The translations under genes and the position numbers were made by a program. A DNA stretch of 64,000 nt, taken from assembly GCA_000611775.1 (NCBI GenBank), contig KK106981.1, positions 10,009,183-10,073,182 of the forward strand. The letters run 5' to 3'. Each line of letters opens with the position of its first letter. Positions within the stretch are counted from its first letter, which is position 1. The stretch comes from Umbilicaria muhlenbergii. Taxonomy: Eukaryota > Ascomycota > Lecanoromycetes > Umbilicariales > Umbilicariaceae. Shown here in pieces: positions 45,137 to 55,857 of this stretch. The notes under the pieces are model-generated. The model searched no databases and was not told where the DNA came from. It saw only the letters and a program-made list of their open reading frames with translations.

Positions 45137-47177
45137 AGTGAGGTTGAGGTACCGCCCTGTAAGCGCTTGATGAAGCTGGCTGAGGGGATAGCGACCTGCG
45201 GGCTATCCTGGCTGCGTACACTCGTTTCCCTAGTACGCTTGCAGTTGGCCCTTAGGCTGGTATCTCAAAGATTCTCATTTGAGTGAGCATGTAGACCAGG
45301 TGCGTTCCAACGAGTGCAGTCTGTGAGTCGAACGTAGAATGTAGAGCCACAGCGCATAAATATGTTGTGAATGATAATTCCGCGCAATTCCACGGGAAGA
45401 CCCAGAAACGTAAATGACTGTGGTGGTGTGAATACTGTTTAAGTTGCTGAAGTCTTGAAGCCTGGCTGATTGTATGTCCCCAGTCCCAGCTCGGTCATGC
45501 CAAGACGACAGAAATCTGCCCCGTCCTCACCCTTTATCGGGAATCGGGTGAGCGCCGCTCTATTGTCGCGCGACGCAGGTGATCAAGGTATCGCGCGATC
45601 CTAGGTGATCCTAGGTGAATTCCCCTACGTGTGGGGGTGAGTTGCTGCCTACGGAGTAATTCCCCGTTTTTCGAAAACCATTACGTATCCTTTTATATAT
45701 CGAGATTAGCATTTCGTTGGATCTACCGTGCTTGAAACCTACGGCTAAGGTAAGATCGAGGCAGCGTGTCAATAAGAAAAAGCGGCAGCGAGGGAAAGGA
45801 GATCTAACATCAACCTCGTTTCTTCGAGCTTTATTGAAAAATTTCTTCCTGTCTTCATCAACCCTCTCTACTCCTGGTTCTTTCCAGCCTTTCGAAGCAT
45901 TTAAATATTGAAATGCGCGCATAGTATTTTTACATTGCATGCTTCCATAGATGCGGCTTACTAACCAATTACTAAGCAAAATTTCACATCAGATCTTGTA
46001 CTCAGGCCGGTTTTACCGGAGTTCCCAAACGAGTGCACCGGAATTGCACTTTTCACGAATATCTTCACAACCTGAACAGGTCTTTAAAATTGCTCAGCTG
46101 CAGAATCATAGAACTAGCGACGCTTGGTTGTCGTACCTTTAGAAGTTTTCCTTTATCTGCTGATACTGTGAAGTTATTCAGCTCTTGAGGTTGAAAGACT
46201 GCCGAACTCCAGAAGTTCGCTTTTTGGGGATTCCGTCAAAACCCGCCTGAGTACACTAGTTATATTATTATACCCGCTATTGAGCACTATCCAGCCGGAC
46301 CTATCTACAATCACAACCTATCCCTAGCCTACTAATAGCAACTACCTTCGAGTTTCCAGGCCAGTTCGTTTGAGTCCTCCAGGCTTGCTGCGTCAGGCCA
46401 GTCCTTTGGTACAAAATAGATACCTACCGCAAAAAAGGCCACTTCGCCTACCTCGAGGCCTGGCGCGAGCCCTGCGCCGCCCTCATGGACGGGCCCGACC
46501 CCCCTCGGGCTCTGCGGCCCCATGCTCAGTCCGTGTTATGATTGGCTTGATCCATACCACATCCGCGGATGACTCAAGGCGTATGCAAGCGGTACCATGC
46601 TCGCAACTATGCAGACGTGCTGTCTCGTCACTAGTCAGGCAGCCGGGCTGGACTCGATTGCCACATTTGAAGCCGCAAAGAGCGGACCCCTCACGGGCAG
46701 GAGCGCCGTCACTTGAAGCCTTGGTGAGGGATTTGTATAGTCTCATTTTGTACTGGTCTACGTGGATCTATACCGAGTCAGTGGCCGATACCAAAAGCGA
46801 GGACATCGCCGATCATGGGCCATCAATTCCGCGACCGTGATCAAGAGCGTCAGTTCCAAGGATGCTTGGTAGTGGTAGGCCCCAATACCAACGACCTGGT
46901 AGTGTAGGTGCTAGTATGCATTGTGAAGTCCTACGGTAGGTGAGAATGAGAATTGATCGCCCATTACATTTGTGCTAGCGCAAGGCCAACACCATGGTTG
47001 GGCTCTAAATTCTCTAGATTCTGGTATGCAACCATCCGGAACTACTCATGGTCGGGGCACATATATGCTGTCGACCTTCACAATCCACAGAAAGGCTGCC
47101 ACAATCTCTCCATAGCCTAAGAAATAGGAGCTTTCTTTTCAGAAGGGTGGACATCTTGAATAGTGGGCTCAAGTAAG
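45137..47177. other. Gene-free interval, 2 kb, with an AT-rich island
   Basis: Divergent promoters of LAS17 (minus) and the A-T-C synthetase (plus). A 12-bp-scale direct duplication (GATCCTAGGT twice) lies near 45598-45618. The part at about 45640-46330 is visibly richer in A and T than its surroundings and holds opposed lysine/phenylalanine-rich frames that end in stops. From 46340 to 46850 composition becomes G/C-rich again. I cannot assign either part to a transposon family. Confidence 0.5.
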
Positions 47178-50100
47178 ATGCTCACTGAACTGCATGGGAA
47201 TCCAATTCCCAAGAGCTCACTGGGGTTGCTCGAGCGCTTCAACGAGACTATTGCACTCTATCCAGACAACCTGGCTTTAGCATGTACCCATCAACCACCA
47301 AACTCCTACGGGATCGAGAGCATCGAGCTCGACAACAGCGAATATCTAAAGCATCCCTATCTCCGATGGTCTTACAATAGCTTAAAGCACGGCGTTGATC
47401 GGCTCTCCGCTGCCATCGCCCGACAGGGAGTCCGAAAGGGCACCCCGTTATTCACTTTCATAGGCAATAATGTCGAATTTGTGCTCTCCATGTGGGCTGC
47501 CCACCAACTTGGATGCATCCATGTCCCTCTTAATGCACGCAATTTCTCGAACTATGCGGAAATCAAGCACATGGTGCAGACTGTGATAGATTATCAGCAG
47601 GCAGCATCTGCTATTGTGTTAGCCGGCAATCCCGAGATTGCGCGAAAATTTGACGATTTACTCTTCACATTCGGCTGCATCAAAATCGTGGTCGGTAAAG
47701 AAATAGAAGGATGGATTCCACTCGCGGACCTGATGATGGGGTCAGATAATAATTACTGTTCGACACAGACCGCCTCAGAGAGTGCTTCACCACAGATCAC
47801 TGTGTTCTTCACTAGTGGCACTACATCTTTGCCCAAGGGTTGCCTCACCAACTGTTCTGACTGGATCACCTCACTCGACGGCTCTCTTGAATCAACTTCC
47901 AAGGGGGACATTGCAGTGGTGCCCGTGTTGAACAATCATGCCTTTGGCTACATCTGTCAGATGGTCGCTTTAACCAGAGGCGCTGCTATAGTGTTCCCCA
48001 GCGACACATTTGCTGCACAAACACTGATGGATGCCATATCAATGGAAAGCTGCACACACATTTCCCTCGTACCCGCTATGATCCACGCTTTCAAAGGGGC
48101 AAGACCTAGCAATGGAAAGAGGATCAAGTCATTGAAACGAGTCACATTTGCGGGCATGCTTTTACAACCAGACGTTCTGCAGCGCTGTCTCGACGACCTT
48201 GGAGTTAGTCACGTGGAAAACTACTACGGAATGACGGAAGGAGCATTTGCTACCACAGGTTACCTCGAGAACGTTGAGGACCTCTTTAAGGGAAATGAGG
48301 TGGCCATTGGCATCCCGTCACGAGGCTCCAAGATACGGATCTGTGCTCCTGACACCAAAATCCCGCTTCCTAGAGACTCTCCTGGCGAACTGCACTTTTC
48401 TGGTAACGCGGTGGTAAAGAAATATATGGGCCGCGACACAGACGATTTTTATGTAGGAGACGACGGATGCCAATGGTTTATCACTGGTGACCAAGCAGTC
48501 TTTAGTGATGAAGGAAAGCTGTACATAGCGGGGAGGTACAAAGACATGATTGTTCGAGCAGGAGAAAACATCTCGCCCGCAGCAATCGAGTCACTACTCA
48601 ATCAAGATAGTGACCTATACGCTCTCAATCCACAGGTGGTAGGCGCGTCAGATCCTATAGCTGGCGAGGTGCCGGTCATAGTCACTAATCGAGAGGTCGA
48701 TCACACAATTCAGCGGTTGATTCGCGATACGATCCTCGCTAAACTTGGTCAGATCCATATCCCAGACGACATCCTCTCCGTCCAATCTCTCGGCCTTCAA
48801 GATTACCCGCATACTACATTAGGAAAGGTCCAAAAGAACAAACTCGCTGCGTTGGTTCGCAAGTACCGCCAAGAGCCCAAGTCCAATGAGCTTAACGAAG
48901 ACATTCGTCACTCAAGCCTCGATAGTACAGTCAAGCGAGTTTGGGCTCGCATGGTTGGCTTGGACATTGATGAGATTGGAATCCACATACGCATCAATGA
49001 CTTTGCCGATAGCATCAATATCCTAAGAGTTCGGGATAAGCTGATGAAAGAGACTGGCAGAAGTGTTTCGCTGGCCAAATGGGCCGCTGCAGATACCGTT
49101 GCGGCAGAAATCGAGCTGCTTCGCCAAGCTGAAACAAATCACTCACATACTTCGGATCAACACCAGCAGCGAGAGGGACCACCGAATGCAAATGACATGG
49201 TGCATCTCACGGACAACCCAGATCTTCTCTCCGTTACAAAAACCCTGGTGGAAGAGACGATCTCTCCATTCGGACTATGCTGGGAAGAAGTTCAGGATAT
49301 AATGCCAACTACAGATTTTGTGCAGACAATCTGCCGAACAAAGTTGGTTGATACTTGGAACAACCGGACTTCAATTCTTACGAACAATGCAGATTCAAAG
49401 GTTGGTAGCATCATGCACAGACTCTACCTTTTGTGATGAACGAATCTGACATGGATAGCAAATGCGTGCGGCAATTGAAACAACTCTGCGTTACAATCCA
49501 GTCATGTTGTCTTTCATTGTTGTGAACACCTCGAAACTCGGTGCTGACTTGGGACTCTACGTAACAATGCGCCAAAGCAAAAAGCTCCTAGATCAGTGTA
49601 TTCTCGACCTTGGAACGGTCGAAACTATGAATGATGTGCGAGATCTGACAATGAATTATCCATACAAAGATCACGCTATGCTCCCAGGTCCACTCTTCCG
49701 AGCAATCATTATTTTCGTAAAGGAGAAGAACTCCGCGGCTATCATCCTCAACGGTTCGTTCTTCAAGTTCAAAGAAACCTAGTCAAGTACACTAATGAAT
49801 ATTATCTAGTGGCTCATGCAGTTCTTGATGCGACGTATTATACCATGTTCAACGAAGATCTTGATAGAGCGCTATCTGGTCAGCAGCTGACTCCCCATAT
49901 TTCGTTCAAAGTCTGGGCAGATTCTTACTATACTTTCCGTAAATCTCCTGCTGCTCGTGCGGCGGTAGACTACAATAAGATCCAACTGCGCGAAATGTTA
50001 CAGCACGAACACGCTCTTTGGCCTCTGTCCACTCCAGAGCTAGAAGTTGCACCTGAACGAGCCCTAATCGACGGTCACTTTACAACGTTTCTTCTCCACA

Positions 50101-50774
50101 TTCTCCCCCTCCGAGATGCACATCCCGCCCTTACGATGCCAGTGATTCTCAAAGCCGCAACCGTTTTACTTTCCATTTACCACACTGGCCACACTCACGC
50201 TCTTTTTGCAGATCTCGCAGCCGTCCGAGCGCAATTTCCCTTCGTCCCGAATTCCTTTTTATCTTTGGGCTCGTTTGACGGTGCCAACGTCGGCGGGCCC
50301 ACTTTCACCTGTATTGTGAATCTCATCTCCTTCCATCCTCAAGAATCAGTGCTCCAATTCCTCTATCGCATCCAGGAGACCCAGATCGACCAGATCAAGC
50401 ACGCCAACGCGCCATGGCACGAGATCATGCGAGAGCTCGGTCCAGGCGCAGAGGCGCTACTTCCTCGAACCACGGACTCGCTTCTGTTCAACTGGATGCC
50501 GGGGCTAGGGGCCATGACGCTGGGCGCGAGCCCGTATACCAGCATGGCCGTCACGCAGACGCACATCCGCACCAAGCTCGGCATGCTGCTCAATGTCGGC
50601 ATGGCTGGCAAGGATGGCAGCCAGGTTGTCTTGCTGCTCCAGGGCGCGATAGCAAATACGTCGACGGAGCGGGTCACGGCCGCTGCGGAGGGCATCAGGA
50701 GGATTGCGACGTGGCTGGTCGATAAGGGGAACTGGGAGGAGCCGGTTGGTGGGTTTCTGCAGTGCTTTGAATGA
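47178..50774 (+). CDS. Monomodular NRPS-like A-T-C synthetase, 1160 aa
   Basis: Three exons (47178-49400, 49459-49753, 49810-50774); the first ATG is at 47178. The adenylation domain (about 1-560) has FFTSGTTSLPKG (A3, Ser213), NYYGMTEGA (A5), FITGD (A7), GRYKDMIVRAGENI (A8) and TLGKVQKNKL (A10), closer to acyl-CoA-ligase-like than to typical amino-acid A domains. The carrier domain follows with the phosphopantetheine Ser612 in NDFADSINILR. The rest is a condensation domain beginning DIMPTTDFVQ. Its HHxxxDG motif reads VAHAVLDA: the second His (842) and the Asp (846) are kept, the first His and the Gly are not. NAPWHEIMREL and LLFNWMPGLG mark its end. It should activate an acid, load it on Ser612 and pass it to a nucleophile. 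No TE, reductase or tailoring gene is next to it, so the substrate and product are unknown. Confidence 0.92.
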
Positions 50775-51356
50775 ACCAGAGATGATGAAGAACTCGAGCT
50801 TGATAAAGTCGCTCTAAAAGCACTTTACCCTTTTGAAGAGCCTCTCAAATTGTGGGATACAGATATTTCAATTTTTGCTATTTTCTTAATATATACTTAT
50901 TATTGTCCTTAGCGCTATCCTCCGCCTGATAAGCTCCCTGCTTGTAGCCATTAGCTATGGCCCTCTCCAGCAGCTTTTCTGCCGGTGTTTCTTTCCAGCC
51001 CATGATCGTATGGAATGGAGGGAAAAGTCGAGAATGAATGTGGTGGTGGAGAAGGTGAAATGCCAGAATTAGCGGCACGCCGCTTCCATTTTTCGCCCAT
51101 CTTAGAGCTTATTTTTGTGAGAGGGAGCGCGTTAAGGGTTGGTAAGCTCGCTCGCTAAAGCGGCAGCATCTGGGTTTCTGTCTTCTTCTGGCGCCAAGAC
51201 CTGGGCTTGGCATTCGGCTATCATTTGACGCTTCGAGGGTTACGTAGTTGTATGAGGGTACGAGTCCTTCTCTCACTTGACCTACCCTTCAACCATCACC
51301 ATTCCCCCAACGTCTTTCTATTCATCACCTCAAATACCAATCAGGAACTCATCAAC
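50775..51356. other. Intergenic, 0.6 kb
   Basis: Between the synthetase stop and the small acidic gene, both on the plus strand. AT-rich around 50860-50910. The minus-strand frame at 50878-51078 has no domain. Confidence 0.55.
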
Positions 51357-51661
51357 ATGCCAGTCCACCCAAGTGAAGAAGAGGCCCCCACTGGCCTTAC
51401 CGAAAAGATAGCCAAGGATCCTTCATCCGCCACCCCTTCGACAGCCAGTGACCACGAAGCGCACGACAACGAGCACACGCCGGGCAAAGCTAGTACACAG
51501 GACTTTCAGTCGAAGGGACCTCAGATCCCGCTGACAATGGATGGTCGGTCGTCATACAAGTTTACAACATGAGAAACACTGCTAACCCACCACGGTCAGA
51601 TATGCCACCTAAAGCTTCGAAGGAGGAACTCAAGGCAAGAGCCGAGGAGTTGAACAAATGA
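51357..51661 (+). CDS. Small conserved hydrophilic protein, 82 aa
   Basis: Two exons (51357-51543 and 51600-51661) joined by a 56-nt GT-AG intron. The protein is acidic and disordered at the start (VHPSEEEAPTGLTEKIAKD), rich in Ser/Thr/His/Asp in the middle, and ends in a compact motif (DMPPKASKEELKARAEELNK) followed by TGA. I recognise this ending, with the PPKASKEELKARAEELNK helix, as a small protein that recurs in Pezizomycotina, but I know no function for it. No signal peptide or membrane segment. It is short enough to be missed by gene callers. The ATG is the first in frame after an upstream open stretch that starts with a non-ATG codon. Confidence 0.72.
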
Positions 51662-51861
51662 AGATGGTCGCGCTTGGTATTTGTGAGCATATCGTTATCC
51701 ATCATGTGCTCTCACTTTTCTAACAGTACCGTAGATGGAAAACCCCCAAAGCAAACCATTTATTTAGGCGCTTGGACGGATTACATTGGGACCAGATGGA
51801 TCAGCTCAGAACATTCCACACGAGGTTTGCGGCGGAGAAGAGCGAACAGAACAAGTTCTAG
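51662..51861 (+). other. In-frame open extension behind the TGA of the 82-aa gene
   Basis: After the TGA the same frame continues for five codons (RWSRL) to a good donor (GTATTTGTGAG). A 50-nt intron-like stretch ends in CTAACAG at 51726. The frame then runs 44 codons in phase (LFRRLDGLHWDQMDQLRTF is part of it) to a TAG at 51859-51861. It could be a C-terminal part lost to a nonsense change (TGG to TGA), a read-through extension, or chance. Confidence 0.35.
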
Positions 51862-52258
51862 AAGTGTAGAGTAGTGCCACGAATGGTCACGATTTCCCTA
51901 CGACGAGTGCCTCTATAGGTCCTCTGTGAGCGTAGGACATGCCCTCCTAGCCCTTTAGCCACTTGACTCATGAATTTTTGGATCGTAAGGACGGCTTGTG
52001 AAAAGACACCTGACAGAGTTCTTCCAGACTCCCTCCCACCAGTCTCTACAGTCTTCATTCATACCGCTGGATGCTCTACAGCCCCTTTGTTGCCGGACCA
52101 CCGTGCTCTTGATGGCGGGGATACCTTGTCGTGCCAGTGACGTAACAAGCAAAGCCGAAAGCAGCCTCGGCAAACCTTCCAAATGCATAACCACTTAGGA
52201 CATGCGCTTCTCGCAACACCACGACTGTCGATACCACGTAGAGCATGAAGACCTCCAG
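51862..52258. other. Intergenic, 0.4 kb
   Basis: Promoter and 5' leader of RAD1. An in-frame ATG at 52202 could extend the RAD1 protein by 19 residues. Nothing else seen. Confidence 0.55.
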
Positions 52259-55200
52259 ATGCCCTCTGACAATGCGCAGCCACCGGTGAAACTGTCTCTA
52301 CCTCTCGAGTATCAGAAGGATCTCTTCACAGAGGCGAGGTAAGTCGATTTCGGTGCGCAGTGGCTTTTGAGTACTAATGCGAGTTGCTCAGAGCAGAAGA
52401 TGAGCTCGTCCTGTTGGCCCGCGGTCTTGGACTGCTGCGGCTTGTTACAAACCTTCTACACTCATACGATGCTGCTGGAAATAATCTGATTGTGGTGGTG
52501 GGAGCCGATGAGAGAGAGAATGGCTGGATCGGGGAAGGTATGCATGAGGTAGGATACATCAAGCGGGACAACTAGCGACTGACATGAAATAGCGCTGGCG
52601 GAGCACGCTGCTGTGAGCAGGTCGCCGCTGGCAAGGGGATTGAGTCAGGTTAATACCGATATGATGAGTGTGGGTACCAGGTAGGGTTCGATCGCAAGAA
52701 GAATACGTAGGACTGGTGTCTGATCTAGGACAGGGAAAAGATGTACTCTCAGGGGGGCATATTCAGCATTACTTCAAGAATATTGATTGTTGACCTGCTA
52801 TCCTGTACGACGAATATGCACCCTGTCAGGAGCACCCACTAAAGTGACACAGCATTATTGAAACCTGAGACCGTCACTGGCCTGCTTGTGCTGCATGCTG
52901 AAAGGTACGTGCAAACGATCTATGGACAGCCTATCCCTGGAGCGAAGGCTTACCGACGGTAACGTAGAATTGTTGCAACATCCACAGAAGCTTTTATTAT
53001 ACGCATCTATCGCCAACTGAACAAGGTGGGATTCCTGAAGGCATTCTCAGACGACCCCCAGCCATTCACCACTGGCTTTGCACCCTTGGCTACCATGATG
53101 CGGAACTTATTTCTCAGAAAGCCGTCCCTATGGCCGCGTTTTCACGTTACAGTAGCAAAGTCATTAGAGGGTCGCAAAAAGGCAGAAGTCATCGAGCTTG
53201 AGGTACCTATGACGGACGGAATGAGAGACATCCAAAATGCTGTTCTGGAGTGTGTAGAGGTCAGCATCGGGGAGCTCAAAAAAGCTGGCACCGGACTTGA
53301 GCTAGATGATTGGACACTCGACAGTGCTTTACATAAGAGCTTTGATGTCATTGTGCGCAGACAGCTTGATCCAATGTGGCATCGAGTAAGCTACAGGACT
53401 CGACAGATTGTCAATGATTTGACTGTCCTACGAAGCATCTTGCAGTCAGTATATCTATCGCGGAGCATCCGTATTACTGATGCATCAATCTAGTGCCCTC
53501 CTTACGTACGATGCTGTTTCCTTCAATCGATATTTAGATACCATACTGGCAACACATCAGCCTCCTCCCGGCTCAACACGACAAAACCAGTCGCCATGGT
53601 TGTTTCTCGACGCAGCTAATACTATCTTTGAGACGGCAAAACGTCGAGTCTATATCGGCAAAGCGAACGAAAATGAGCCACCGGGAGCATCAAGGGCTCT
53701 GCCGAATACGCTTCGTCCTGTACTAGAAGAACAGCCTAAATGGGCTATACTTGCAGAAGTGCTTGAGGAGATTGAGAGAGATGTGTACTTCAATCCAACT
53801 GTCCGTGATGACTCAAACGGCACAATACTTATCATGTGCTCCGACCAAGAAACTGTTCGCCAACTCCGCGAGTATCTTCAGACCGTGCATGTCCGATCGG
53901 AGCAGCCAAATGAGGATAATGATGGCGACGGTGCAGCAGATTCTGGACCGAAACCTTCGGCTGATTTCATGATGCGCAGGAAGTTGCGTAATTACCTGAA
54001 TTGGAAGAAAGACTTTGCAAGAGTCAGTGCCTCGCTTTTCGCCGAGAACCAAAAAGCCCTCAATGGCTTTACCGACCAGAAAGGTGCCAACGGGTACCGA
54101 GGCAAAGCACCTCCAAACAAACGACGCCGAGTCAGAGGTGGATCTGCAGCTGCAGCTGGTGGTGGTCGCCCTGTCAATGGTAGCTTGCAATTTGCAGCGG
54201 ACAAAGAATCTCAAGTCGCTAGCCTCCTAGCAGAGATTCAACCTACAGACGCAGATTCTTTGCAGAAGGAAGAAGCTGCGGTGGATGACTTGGAAGAGAT
54301 GGAAGAAGATTATTTCGAACTTTACGAAATGAATGACTTGGTTGTTGTGCATCCTTACGATGGCGATATGGACGAGCATGTCCTCGAAGAGGTCAAACCG
54401 AGATACGTGGTCATGTATGAACCTGATGCAGCCTTCATCAGAAGAGTAGAGGTATACAGGAGCTCGCACAACGACCGTAACGTTCGAGTGTACTTTATGT
54501 ATTACGGAGGTTCAGTGGAAGAGCAGCGGTACCTAAGCGCTGTCAGAAGAGAAAAGGACGCATTCACACGACTTATCCGAGAAAAAGGGGTAAGTACCAT
54601 GGTTTCGCAAACCCTTACGAGTCGCAAGCCTAATCACAGTCTAAGAACATGGCCGTCACCCTCACCCTCGACGGCAAAGGCTCAGACGACCCACAAGAGC
54701 AATTCCTCCGCACAGTAAACACCCGCATCGCTGGCGGCGGCCGCCTAGCCGCCACCGCCGAACCCCCCCGCGTCGTCGTTGACGTCCGCGAATTCCGCTC
54801 CTCGCTCCCCTCCCTCCTGCACGGCCGCAACATGGTCATCATCCCCTGCATGCTCACCGTCGGCGACTATGTCCTCTCGCCCACCATCTGCATCGAGCGT
54901 AAATCCGTGCGCGACCTCATCAGCTCTTTCAAAAACGGTCGTCTCTTCAACCAAGCCGAGACGATGCTTCAGCACTACAAACATCCCATGCTCCTCATCG
55001 AATTCGACCAAAACAAGTCTTTCACCCTCGACCCTTTCGCCGACCAGACTTCTAGCATCGCCACGGCGGCGAACCCCTCGGATCTGCAATCGAAACTCGT
55101 CCTCCTCACCCTTGCGTTTCCCCGCCTCAAAGTCATCTGGTCATCCTCACCCTACCAAACGGCCGAGATCTTCGAAGAGCTCAAGAAGAACCAGGACGAG

Positions 55201-55458
55201 CCCGATCCCATCAAGGCGGTGCAGATTGGCTTGAACGCCGGCGAGGATCCGGCCGATCAGAGTTTCAATCAGACGCCGCAGGAGATGCTGAGGGCGGTTC
55301 CTGGCATCACGGCGAAGAATTTGAACAGGATTACGTTGGAGGTGGCAAATGTGGCCGCGGTGGCGAATTTGTCGGAGGAGGAGTTGGATCCGCTGGTGGG
55401 GAAGGAGGCAGGGAGGCAGGTGTACAGGTTTTTCAATCGGAGTGTTTTTGAGGAGTGA
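52259..55458 (+). CDS. rad1: DNA repair endonuclease subunit RAD1/XPF (ERCC4)
   Basis: Eight exons (52259-52338, 52392-52537, 52593-52680, 52734-52804, 52853-52904, 52968-53444, 53494-54589, 54646-55458) give 940 aa, the normal length. The degenerate helicase half has KLSLPLEYQKDLF, ENGWIGEALAEHAAV, GGIFSITSRILIVDLL, LVLHAERIVATSTEAFIIR and VGFLKAFSDDPQPFTTGF. The ERCC4 nuclease domain has VVDVREFRSSLP (Asp716), GD at 743-744 and the active site ERKSVRDL (Glu754, Lys756, Asp760). The C-terminal helix-hairpin-helix pair (about 880-935) includes LRAVPGITAKNLNRIT. With Rad10/ERCC1 it cuts 5' of bulky lesions in nucleotide excision repair and trims flaps in recombination. Exon 8 has stronger GC bias at third positions than exon 7. 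An upstream ATG at 52202 is possible but less likely by family length. Confidence 0.96.
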
Positions 55459-55857
55459 AAGGGGGTAGTTGGGATGGAGCTATAGGACGGAGATTGATGG
55501 TTTTGCGGTAGAGAATTAGATGGGACTGATGCTCGTCACGGACGAACTGGGTGTTTAGGAGGGATAATATTTCTCTGTCCCTGCTGAAAGTTACGCCTAA
55601 ATTCTAAAGCGCTGTGCCAAGTCCCAAACCCCTGGAGAGCAGATACTCCGACTAATGCAACGAGAGGATTGCTCCAAAAGGTACCAGTTTCGGTACCGTA
55701 GTGACGGATTAGAACGCCATGGCCATGTAAGAAAACCTCCAAATTCGAATGTTTAATAAGCGCCGAAGTAAATGCATTGCAGCGACACCGCGCTGTCCTC
55801 CCAGAAATAAAAGTCTGTTCCCAAACTCCTGAAAATGCGAGTGGATTAAGGTAAGTA
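55459..55857. other. Convergent 3' intergenic, 0.4 kb
   Basis: Shared terminator region between RAD1 (plus) and SEN1 (minus). The open frame on the minus strand at 55536-55883 partly overlaps the last SEN1 exon in another frame and is not a gene. No terminator motif stands out. Confidence 0.6.

Noticed and set aside
45611-45979. 122-codon minus-strand frame in the AT-rich island, considered as a transposon relic
   Set aside because: No transposase, reverse transcriptase or terminal repeat could be recognised, so it is listed only as part of the gene-free interval.
47163-47177. GTG at 47163 as start of the A-T-C synthetase
   Set aside because: The first ATG in frame is at 47178, and nuclear fungal genes start at ATG.
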